Source: Aquitalea magnusonii (GTDB lineage: Bacteria > Pseudomonadota > Gammaproteobacteria > Burkholderiales > Chromobacteriaceae). Taken from it: a DNA stretch of 64,000 bases. The notes under the pieces are model-generated. The model had not been told where the DNA came from. It searched no databases and saw nothing but the letters and a program-made list of their open reading frames with translations. The DNA lies in assembly GCF_003202035.1 (NCBI RefSeq), contig NZ_QJKC01000007.1:158025-222024 (forward strand), read 5' to 3'. A program made the position numbers and the translations under genes. Shown piece by piece: positions 26,595-34,005 of this stretch (its first letter is position 1; each line of letters begins with the position of its first letter).

Positions 26595-28133
26595 ATGAAC
26601 CGAGATCAGCACGGCTCCGCACCGCAGGGTGAGGACGAGAAACTGTTACACAGCATGGGTTACGCTCAGGAGCTCTCCAGGCGCATGAGCGGCTTTTCCA
26701 ACTTTGCCATTTCCTTTTCCATCATCTGCATACTGGCTGGCGGCATCACCGCCTTTCCCGCCGGCATCAGCGCTGGCGGCGGTGCTTCCATCGGCATAGG
26801 CTGGCCGGTGGGTGCGCTGTTTGCCAGCATCGTGGCCGCGGCCATGGCCCAGATCGCCTCCGCCTACCCCACCGCCGGCGGGCTCTATCACTGGTCGTCC
26901 ATTCTGGGTGGCAAGGGGCTGGGCTGGGTAACCGCCTGGATCAATCTGCTGGGGCTGATCTTCGTGGTGGCCTCGGTCAATTTCGGCGTATACGACCCCT
27001 TTTTCAAAACCCTGATCGCCCCCCTGCTGGGCATCAATCCAGACCATCTCACCTGGACCGAGCAGACGCTGTTCCTGACCGGCATCACGCTAAGCCAGGC
27101 CTGGCTGAATCACCTGGGCATCAAGCTCACTACCCGGCTGACCGACATGTCCGGCTATCTGATCTTTGCCATCGCCCTGCTGCTGACGGTTTCACTGCTG
27201 GCCTATGCACCGGGCCCGCTGGATTTCTCGCGCCTGTTCACCTTTACCAACTTCAGCGGAGCCGACGGCGGCACCTGGCCCAAGACCGACAGCAGCCTGA
27301 TGCTCTTCCTGTCCGGCCTGCTGCTGACCGTCTACACCCTTACCGGCTACGACGCTTCGGCGCATACCTCGGAAGAAACCCACCAGGCCGCGCACAATGT
27401 GCCCAAGGGCATCATCCGCTCGGTGCTGTGGTCGGCCCTGTTCGGCTACATCCTGATCTGCACCTTTGTGCTGGTGCTGCCAAACATGCAGGCCGGGGTC
27501 AAAGCCGGCATGGGCTTTTTCGACCTGCTGCTCAGCAGCCTGCCACCGGCACTGAAAGCGCTACTGGGGATCGGCATTTTCCTGGTCAACTATCTGTGCG
27601 GCCTGGCCTGCCTGACCTCCACCTCGCGCATGATGTATGCCTTTGCCCGTGACGGCGGCCTGCCCTTCTCCCACCAGTTGAAACAGGTCCATCCCGTACA
27701 CCGCACACCGGGCCTGGCCATCTGGGTCAGCGCCATCCTGGCCATTGTCGCCACCCTGTATGGCGATGCCTTTACCGTGCTGTCGGCCGGCTCTGCGGTA
27801 TTCCTGTACATTTCTTACATCCTGCCCACCACGGCCGGCCTGTTTGCCGAAGGCAAGAGCTGGACTCACAAAGGCCCTTTCAGCCTGGGTGCCGCCTCCA
27901 AGCCGATTGCCCTGCTGGCCACCATTGGCGGTGCCATCCTGGCCTTTGTCGGCGTACAGCCACCCAATGAGAAGGTGCTCTACCTCACCATCGCCCTGCT
28001 ACTGGTCTTGCTGTTCTTCTGGTTTGTGTTGGGGGTGCGCAAGCAGTTCAAGGGGCCACCGGTCGGCGAGCGCATCCAGAAACATCAGGCGCATATTCGT
28101 GAAATTGAAAACGCGCTGGACAAGACCGCCTGA
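26595..28133 (+). CDS. APC-superfamily amino acid/amine permease
   Basis: 512-residue membrane protein with about 12 hydrophobic segments. The start region GYAQELSRRMSGFSNFAISFSIICILAGG is typical of the amino acid/choline transporter (ACT) family that includes GABA and choline permeases; the CAR motif-like TSTSRMMYAFARDGG is present near residue 345. AGAGGATC precedes the ATG. It lies 231 bp after the hydrolase gene, which leaves room for a separate promoter, but its position suggests uptake of the amine consumed by the operon. Confidence 0.87.
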   Translation: MNRDQHGSAPQGEDEKLLHSMGYAQELSRRMSGFSNFAISFSIICILAGGITAFPAGISAGGGASIGIGWPVGALFASIVAAAMAQIASAYPTAGGLYHWSSILGGKGLGWVTAWINLLGLIFVVASVNFGVYDPFFKTLIAPLLGINPDHLTWTEQTLFLTGITLSQAWLNHLGIKLTTRLTDMSGYLIFAIALLLTVSLLAYAPGPLDFSRLFTFTNFSGADGGTWPKTDSSLMLFLSGLLLTVYTLTGYDASAHTSEETHQAAHNVPKGIIRSVLWSALFGYILICTFVLVLPNMQAGVKAGMGFFDLLLSSLPPALKALLGIGIFLVNYLCGLACLTSTSRMMYAFARDGGLPFSHQLKQVHPVHRTPGLAIWVSAILAIVATLYGDAFTVLSAGSAVFLYISYILPTTAGLFAEGKSWTHKGPFSLGAASKPIALLATIGGAILAFVGVQPPNEKVLYLTIALLLVLLFFWFVLGVRKQFKGPPVGERIQKHQAHIREIENALDKTA

Positions 28134-28152
28134 GCCGGCGATCACCCAGTAC

Positions 28153-28180
28153 AACGGCCATGCCCGGCATGGCCGTTTTC
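28153..28180 (+). terminator. Terminator after the permease gene
   Basis: Perfect 12-bp inverted repeat AACGGCCATGCC / GGCATGGCCGTT followed by TTTT. Confidence 0.75.
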
Positions 28181-28287
28181 ATTGGGATGGGCTGCGGTGA
28201 AATCACCTGGCCACGGCGAAGCAAACGGCTTGCCCGCTACCAGAAAATACTGAATGATGCTGTCTGGGTTAACTTGAGAACATCGCC

Positions 28288-28926
28288 ATGATCGTCACCC
28301 CGGAACAACTGGCGGCCTTTACCGCCGCCGCCATGCTGATCACCCTTTCCCCCGGCCCGGATAATCTGATGGTGCTGAGCCTGGGCATTGCCAAAGGCCG
28401 TCGCCAGGGCATGGCCTTTGGCCTGGGCTGTGCCCTGGGTTGCCTGACACATACCGTGCTGGCTGCCATCGGCGTCAGCGCGCTGATCGCCGCCTCGCCC
28501 CTCGCCTTCGGCCTGCTGAAAATTGCTGGCGGCGCGTATCTGGTGTATCTGGGCTGGCATGCCATCCGCAGCCGTGGCAGCCGGCTGCAGGCAGCGGATG
28601 GTGCGGCAGATGGCACACCGCTGGCGGCGCACTTTCGCAAAGGCCTGCTGGCCAATGCCATCAACCCCAAGGTGGTGCTGTTTTTCCTGGCCTTCCTGCC
28701 GCAGTTCGTCAATCCGGCACAGGGCCACAGCGGCTGGCAGATCGCCATTCTGGGCCTGATCTTTACCGCGCAGGCTGCGCTGCTGTTTGGCAGCCTGGGC
28801 TACTTTGCCGGAGCCATCGGCAGCTGGCTTAACCGCACGCCCAAGGCCAGCCAGTGGCTGGACCGTATTGCCGGCGGCGTCTTCATCGCACTGGGCCTGC
28901 GGCTGATGCTGGCACCGACGCGCTAA
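28288..28926 (+). CDS. LysE/RhtB family amino acid exporter
   Basis: 212 residues, about six membrane segments. N-terminal ITLSPGPDNLMVLSLG and KGRRQGMAFGLGCALG, followed by GGAYLVYLGWHAIRS and the central FRKGLLANAINPKVVLFFLAFLPQF region that defines the family. Exports amino acids or derivatives; the substrate is not predictable. Single gene after the permease terminator. Confidence 0.9.
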   Translation: MIVTPEQLAAFTAAAMLITLSPGPDNLMVLSLGIAKGRRQGMAFGLGCALGCLTHTVLAAIGVSALIAASPLAFGLLKIAGGAYLVYLGWHAIRSRGSRLQAADGAADGTPLAAHFRKGLLANAINPKVVLFFLAFLPQFVNPAQGHSGWQIAILGLIFTAQAALLFGSLGYFAGAIGSWLNRTPKASQWLDRIAGGVFIALGLRLMLAPTR

Positions 28927-28952
28927 GCGGGCGCCTGACCGGCACCATGCAA

Positions 28953-28988
28953 AACGGGTTGGCCATGGCCAACCCGTTGCTGTTTTTC
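28953..28988 (+). terminator. Bidirectional terminator between lysE-type gene and DUF2788 gene
   Basis: Perfect 12-bp stem AACGGGTTGGCC / GGCCAACCCGTT (loop AT), then GCTGTTTTT on the plus strand and AAAA on the left for the minus strand. Confidence 0.8.
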
Positions 28989-28997
28989 CCTGCCGGC

Positions 28998-29201
28998 TTA
29001 TTTCAGCACCAGGAATTCCACCAGCACGTTCTTGAAGATAAAGCCGAACACACCGAAACCCAGCACCAGAAACAGGATGGCCGTCCCCATCTTGCCGGCC
29101 TGCGATTTCTTGCCAAGGTCCCAGATGATGAAACCCATGAAAATGATCAGCCCTGACAGACATACGGCCATGGAAATATCGGTAAATTGATCTTCAGACA
29201 C
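28998..29201 (-). CDS. DUF2788 small membrane protein
   Basis: 67 residues with two hydrophobic segments (about 10-28 and 38-60) separated by IWDLGKKSQAGKMG, the conserved DUF2788 signature. Inner-membrane, function unknown. Single gene convergent with the LysE-type exporter. Confidence 0.75.
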   Translation of the reverse strand: MSEDQFTDISMAVCLSGLIIFMGFIIWDLGKKSQAGKMGTAILFLVLGFGVFGFIFKNVLVEFLVLK

Positions 29202-29352
29202 CCAGACATTCCTTCATTGTTGCGGCTGCGCGGTGCAGCCGGCGCTTGAATCGCCGCGGCAGTGACCGGGCCATCCCGGACGAAGCCACTACGATACGCC
29301 GCATCCCCTGGCAGCTCAACTTTTACACACAGGCCAGCAACTGCTGCCAACG

Positions 29353-29378
29353 AAAAAGCCGCCCGCAGGCGGCTGTTT
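29353..29378 (-). terminator. Terminator after argG
   Basis: Stem AAAAAGCCGCC / GGCGGCTGTTT with loop CGCA, 15 bp beyond the argG stop. Confidence 0.7.
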
Positions 29379-29392
29379 CAGCAGGCGGACAA

Positions 29393-30619
29393 TCAGCCGC
29401 GCTTGAGTTTGGCGTTGGCAGCAATGCGCATGCGCAGGGCATTGAGGCGGATGAAGCCAGCCGCGTCGGCATGGTTGTAAGCGCCGCCGTCTTCGTCGAA
29501 GGTGGCGATGTTCGGGTCGAACAGCGAGTCGGTCTTGGATTCGCGGCCCACCACGATGACATTGCCCTTGTACAGCTTCAGGCGTACCCAGCCATTGACG
29601 GTGGCTTGCGAAGCGTCGATCAGGCCTTGCAGCATCTGACGCTCCGGGCTCCACCAGTAGCCGGTGTAGATCAGCTTGGCGTACTTGGGCATCAGCTCAT
29701 CCTTCAGGTGGGCCACTTCGCGGTCCAGCGTGATGGATTCGATGGCGCGATGGCCCTTCAGCATGATGGTGCCGCCCGGGGTTTCGTAGCAGCCACGGGA
29801 CTTCATGCCCACGTAACGGTTTTCCACGATGTCCAGACGACCGATGCCGTGCTTGCCGCCCAGACGGTTCAGCTCGGTCAGCACCTGGGCCGGGGTCATG
29901 GCCACGCCATTGATGGCGGTGATGTCACCCTTTTCGTAGCTCAGCTCGATGTATTCGGCCTGGTCCGGGGCATTTTCCGGGCTGACCGTCCACAGCCACA
30001 TATCTTCTTCCGGCTCGGCCGCCGGGTTTTCCAGCACGGTGCCTTCGTAGGAGATGTGCAGCAGGTTGGCATCCATTGAGTACGGGCTGCCACCGTTCTT
30101 TTTCTTGCTGATGTCGATACCGTGCTTTTCAGCGTAGGCCAGCAGCTTTTCACGGGACAGCAGGTCCCATTCGCGCCACGGTGCAATCACCTTGACGTCC
30201 GGCTTCAGGGCGTAATAGCCCAGCTCGAAACGCACCTGGTCGTTACCCTTGCCGGTGGCACCGTGCGATACCGCATCACCGCCCACTGCGTTGGCGATTT
30301 CGATCTGGCGCTTGGAGATCAGCGGACGGGCGATGGAGGTACCCAGCAGGTACTCGCCTTCGTAGATGGCATTGGCACGGAACATCGGGTAAACGTAGTC
30401 GCGCACGAATTCTTCGCGCAGGTCTTCGATAAAGATGTTTTCCGGCTTGATACCCAGCGCGATGGCTTTCTTGCGGGCCGGTTCCACTTCCTCACCCTGG
30501 CCGATATCGGCGGTGAAGGTGACCACTTCACAGTGATAAACGTCTTGCAGCCATTTCAGGATGACGGAGGTATCCAGGCCACCGGAGTAGGCCAGCACTA
30601 CTTTTTTGATGTCAGACAT
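29393..30619 (-). CDS. argG: Argininosuccinate synthase
   Basis: 408 residues. Joins citrulline and aspartate with ATP in arginine synthesis. N-terminal PP-loop [12 protein letters not shown] (residues about 9-20), then [25 protein letters not shown] and the C-terminal KLYKGNV region. The start [14 protein letters not shown] at 30619 is the family start; an upstream extension of 41 codons is not conserved. It follows argF by 44 bp in the same direction and shares its terminator. Confidence 0.96.
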   Translation of the reverse strand: MSDIKKVVLAYSGGLDTSVILKWLQDVYHCEVVTFTADIGQGEEVEPARKKAIALGIKPENIFIEDLREEFVRDYVYPMFRANAIYEGEYLLGTSIARPLISKRQIEIANAVGGDAVSHGATGKGNDQVRFELGYYALKPDVKVIAPWREWDLLSREKLLAYAEKHGIDISKKKNGGSPYSMDANLLHISYEGTVLENPAAEPEEDMWLWTVSPENAPDQAEYIELSYEKGDITAINGVAMTPAQVLTELNRLGGKHGIGRLDIVENRYVGMKSRGCYETPGGTIMLKGHRAIESITLDREVAHLKDELMPKYAKLIYTGYWWSPERQMLQGLIDASQATVNGWVRLKLYKGNVIVVGRESKTDSLFDPNIATFDEDGGAYNHADAAGFIRLNALRMRIAANAKLKRG

Positions 30620-30663
30620 GATGCGTTTTCTTTCCAGCGAATCTAGTGGGTTGTCCTGCAGCT

Positions 30664-31587
30664 TCAGTCGTATTGATGACCAAGCAGCAGATATTCGATC
30701 AGGGCTTTCTGGGCATGCATGCGGTTTTCCGCCTCGTCCCATACCACGCTTTGCGGGCCGTCGATGACCTCGGCGGTCACTTCCTCGCCACGGTGGGCCG
30801 GCAGACAGTGCATGAACAATGCATCCGGCTTGGCATGCTTCATCAGCTCGGCATTCACCTGATAGCTGGCGAATGCTTCCAGACGGGCAGCACTCTCTGC
30901 CTCGTAGCCCATGCTGGTGAACACGTCGGTGGTCACCAGGTCGGCACCTTCCACCGCCTTGACGGCACTGTGGGTGGGTTCGAAATGTTCGGGACCATAA
31001 TGCTCGCCATCCAGCACGGTCAGCTCATAGCCTACCGGAGTGGCCACCTTCAGCTTGAAACCAAGAATCTTGGCCGCCTGCAGCCAGGTGCGACAGACAT
31101 TGTTGCCGTCACCAATCCAGGCCACGGTCTTGCCCTTGATCGAGCCACGATGCTCGATGAAGGTGAAGATGTCGGCCAGGATCTGGCAAGGGTGGTATTC
31201 ATTGGTCAGGCCGTTGATGACCGGCACCTTGGAATGCGCGGCCAGACGCTCTACCAGCGATTGCTCGAAGGTACGGATCATGATGATGTCGCTCATGCGC
31301 GACAGCACCCGTGCCGTGTCTTCGATCGGCTCGCCGCGCCCCAGCTGCGAGGTCTTGGTGTCCAGGAACATGGCATGGCCACCCAGCTGTGCCATGCCGG
31401 CTTCAAAAGAGACCCGGGTACGGGTGGAATTCTTCTCGAAGATCATGGACATTACGCGGCCAAGCAGCGGCTGATACAGCTGTTTTTCGCTGTGTCGTCG
31501 CTTCAGTACCTTGGCACGCTCGAAGATGTGGCGATACTCCTCGTGGTTCAGGTCGCTGAATTGCAGGTAATGTCCTACTGGCTTCAT
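30664..31587 (-). CDS. argF: Ornithine carbamoyltransferase
   Basis: 307 residues. Makes citrulline from ornithine and carbamoyl phosphate. Carbamoyl-phosphate site [13 protein letters not shown], then HPCQILAD and the ornithine-site [12 protein letters not shown]. The ATG at 31587 has GGAAA eight bases upstream; a TTG five codons earlier (31602) would lie inside the T run of the preceding hairpin and is unlikely. The gene is directly preceded by a strong terminator-like structure (31601-31654), so its expression probably depends on read-through or antitermination. Confidence 0.95.
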   Translation of the reverse strand: MKPVGHYLQFSDLNHEEYRHIFERAKVLKRRHSEKQLYQPLLGRVMSMIFEKNSTRTRVSFEAGMAQLGGHAMFLDTKTSQLGRGEPIEDTARVLSRMSDIIMIRTFEQSLVERLAAHSKVPVINGLTNEYHPCQILADIFTFIEHRGSIKGKTVAWIGDGNNVCRTWLQAAKILGFKLKVATPVGYELTVLDGEHYGPEHFEPTHSAVKAVEGADLVTTDVFTSMGYEAESAARLEAFASYQVNAELMKHAKPDALFMHCLPAHRGEEVTAEVIDGPQSVVWDEAENRMHAQKALIEYLLLGHQYD

Positions 31588-31600
31588 GGGTAAGATTTCC

Positions 31601-31654
31601 AAAAAAAAAGGCCATCACGCATAGAACACGGTGTGTGTCTTCATGCGCAATGGC
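31601..31654 (-). terminator. Terminator/attenuator hairpin in the argF leader
   Basis: On the minus strand: arms GCCAT..GCAT and ATGC..ATGGC (31611-31622 and 31643-31654) with an inner GAA/TTC extension, immediately followed by nine T (A run 31601-31609). The T run ends 13 bases before the argF ATG. It may end transcription from the decarboxylase gene and also attenuate argF. A nine-codon frame (start about 31644) lies inside the hairpin. Confidence 0.7.
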
Positions 31655-31713
31655 ACATTACTACACGCTGGTCTCAAGTCAGTTAACTGGTGTCGCAATC
31701 CCGTAGCAAACGG

Positions 31714-31728
31714 ATGCAAAATTTACAT
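31714..31728. promoter_or_regulatory. Possible ArgR-type operator upstream of argF
   Basis: Imperfect AT-rich palindrome ATGCAAAATTTACAT (arms match at 6 of 7 positions), about 130 bp above the argF start. It resembles ARG boxes only loosely. Confidence 0.3.
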
Positions 31729-31778
31729 ATTTGCGACAATTGTTATATTTATCGGAATTTGGCCGTTCTGACAAGCTC

Positions 31779-33737
31779 TCAGCTGAACAACAATCTGTCA
31801 GGCAAATGCGATAACTCCCTATCTTTCAGCACTCTGACATACATTTCCCCACCATCTTCCGCCAATCCATGCGTTTCTATGGACTTTTGTGTCTTTTGCA
31901 GACGCGCCAGGTATGACAGGATACTGTCGTCAATCAGCTGCCCCGGCACCAGCACCGGGATGCCGGGCGGGTAAGGCACGATCTGGTCACAGCACACCCG
32001 GCCATTCAGCTCGGCATTGGGGCGGCCATCATCATCCAGCAAGGGGAGCCGTTCGCCCGCCTCATAGAAGGCATCACGCGGCAGGCAGGCCAGCCGGGAA
32101 AAACGCGGGATTTCCGGCATGCGCCCCAGCGCACGCGGCGGCCGTTTCTCCTTGGCCAGGCGCAGCAGCGCATCGTACAGCCGCGACACCTTGCTGCGCG
32201 TGGTGCCCATGGTCAACAGCAAGGTAATGGTGCTGAAGGTCGATTTTTCCACCTGGATGTTATAGCGCTCGAACAGCGCGTGTTGCAGCTCGTCGGTGGT
32301 AAATCCGGACTGGGTGATGTCGACGGTCAGCTTGGTGGGGTCCAGCCGGATGCCATCCTCACGGATATCCTCTGGCAGCAGGTCTTCCAGCTCCAGTACG
32401 CGGAAAGCGCCGGTGGAGTTGATCTTGTCGCGCAATTCCTCGGCCAGTTTCAGGGTACGGTCGAGCAAGCGATAGCCCTCGGTCACCGCCTGCTTGCGCG
32501 CCACATCCAGGCTGGCAATCAGGTTGTATTGCGGGCTGGTGGAGGTATGCATATTGAAGTTTTCCCGGAACAGATGCTCGTCAAAACCGGGATCATTCAC
32601 ATGAATCATGCTGGCCTGCGAGAAGGCCGACAGAATCTTGTGCGTGCTTTGCGTGACATAGTCGGCACCGGACTCCAGCGCCGTCGGGCGGAATGCCGGA
32701 TGGAAGCGGGCAAAGCCATACCAGGCTTCATCCACGATTACCTTGATGCCCTTCTCGTGCGCGGCCTCGATGATGGGCACCAGGTCGTAGCGCAGACCAT
32801 CATAGGTGCAGGATGTCAGGATCAGCACCCGCGCATCCGGATTGGCCTCGATGGCGGCAAAAATGGTGGCCTTGGGGACCGGCCCGAAAATGCCGTACTG
32901 GCGATTGATGGAGGAGTCCAGATACACCGGCAAGGCACCGGACAAAATCACCCCGTGATGGACTGATTTGTGACAATTGCGATCCAGCAGCAGCTTGTCG
33001 CCCGGCGCCAGCAAGGTCTGGAAAATCACCTTGTTGGAGGTGGAGGTGCCATTGGTGGCGAAATAGGTTTTGCGCGCACCAAAAGCCTTGGCCGCCAGTT
33101 TTTGCGACTCGGCAATCACCCCGGTCGGGTGCAGCAGCGAATCCAGCATCGGCACGGAAACCGACAAGTCAGCACGCAGCATGTTCTCGCCGACAAAATC
33201 GTAAAAATCCCCTACCCACGGACTGCCCTTGAGCGAATCGCCACCGGCATGGCCCGGCGTGTGCCAGGAATCCTTGGCCATGCGCACATACTGTTTGAGC
33301 TTGTCGTAAAACGGCGTGGCCGATTTTTCCGCCAGTTCGGCAGTCAGGATGCGGAACCAGCCGTTGTAATCGGTTTCGTCACGGTAAAAATAACCATCCA
33401 CCGCATGACTGGCCAGACTCTCCACCAGCACTCTTTCATCGTCATCCACCAGCAATACATAGAGCGACAGCTCGGGACGAAAGTCGCTGATCTGGTTGGC
33501 CAGCTGGACCGCAGCCTGACTGATGCCCTTTTCCTGCAACTGCTTGTCCACCAGCACGGCCTGGATATCGCCGTCGCGGCGTATCACATCCATGGCCTCC
33601 TTCAGGCGCGCCGCGCCGACAAAGGTCAAACCGTAGGGATTCTCCAGACGCACGGCCACGGCCCCCAGCCCGGCCAGCACATCGGCCTGCCACTTTGCAT
33701 CATCGCTTACCACCAGAACGCGGCTAACGGGTGTCAT
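31779..33737 (-). CDS. Orn/Lys/Arg decarboxylase family PLP enzyme
   Basis: 652 residues. The N-terminal about 130 residues form a receiver-like wing domain (RVLVVSDDAKW). The fold-type I PLP core follows with TNGTSTSNKVIFQ, DRNCHKSVHHG, DEAWYGFARFHP and the PLP lysine K367 in STHKILSAFSQ. The C-terminal domain is shorter than in E. coli AdiA/CadA (about 715-755 residues). Decarboxylates ornithine, lysine or arginine; which one cannot be read from sequence. It lies upstream of argF-argG on the same strand, 191 bp away, so arginine or ornithine is attractive and its amine could feed the putrescine locus. Confidence 0.87.
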   Translation of the reverse strand: MTPVSRVLVVSDDAKWQADVLAGLGAVAVRLENPYGLTFVGAARLKEAMDVIRRDGDIQAVLVDKQLQEKGISQAAVQLANQISDFRPELSLYVLLVDDDERVLVESLASHAVDGYFYRDETDYNGWFRILTAELAEKSATPFYDKLKQYVRMAKDSWHTPGHAGGDSLKGSPWVGDFYDFVGENMLRADLSVSVPMLDSLLHPTGVIAESQKLAAKAFGARKTYFATNGTSTSNKVIFQTLLAPGDKLLLDRNCHKSVHHGVILSGALPVYLDSSINRQYGIFGPVPKATIFAAIEANPDARVLILTSCTYDGLRYDLVPIIEAAHEKGIKVIVDEAWYGFARFHPAFRPTALESGADYVTQSTHKILSAFSQASMIHVNDPGFDEHLFRENFNMHTSTSPQYNLIASLDVARKQAVTEGYRLLDRTLKLAEELRDKINSTGAFRVLELEDLLPEDIREDGIRLDPTKLTVDITQSGFTTDELQHALFERYNIQVEKSTFSTITLLLTMGTTRSKVSRLYDALLRLAKEKRPPRALGRMPEIPRFSRLACLPRDAFYEAGERLPLLDDDGRPNAELNGRVCCDQIVPYPPGIPVLVPGQLIDDSILSYLARLQKTQKSIETHGLAEDGGEMYVRVLKDRELSHLPDRLLFS

Positions 33738-33993
33738 GAACTGATTTCTCCTGTGTGTAGAACGCTGCGTACTTTATTGTCTGTCTGTCCATGCGTACGC
33801 GTTGAGAGCCGGCACGGCCAATCTGTCACCATCCGTTTTCCCGGATTTGCGGCGATGCTGGCTGGCTCTCTGGCTGAATTGTTTTTTGGCTATCGTATCC
33901 ACAAGCTGAGCAGCGCGTCATTTTGCAAAGCAGCATTTGCGCACAGACGAAAAATCGTGACGCTTTAGCCGCAAGCACGGCACTGGCTTGCGG

Positions 33994-33999
33994 TACAAT
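33994..33999 (+). promoter_or_regulatory. Likely -10 element (TACAAT) of dinG
   Basis: TACAAT lies only 7 bases before the dinG ATG, with no Shine-Dalgarno sequence between. If used, transcription would begin at or beside the start codon. No clear -35 was found. Confidence 0.35.
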
Positions 34000-34005
34000 C
34001 GCGCC

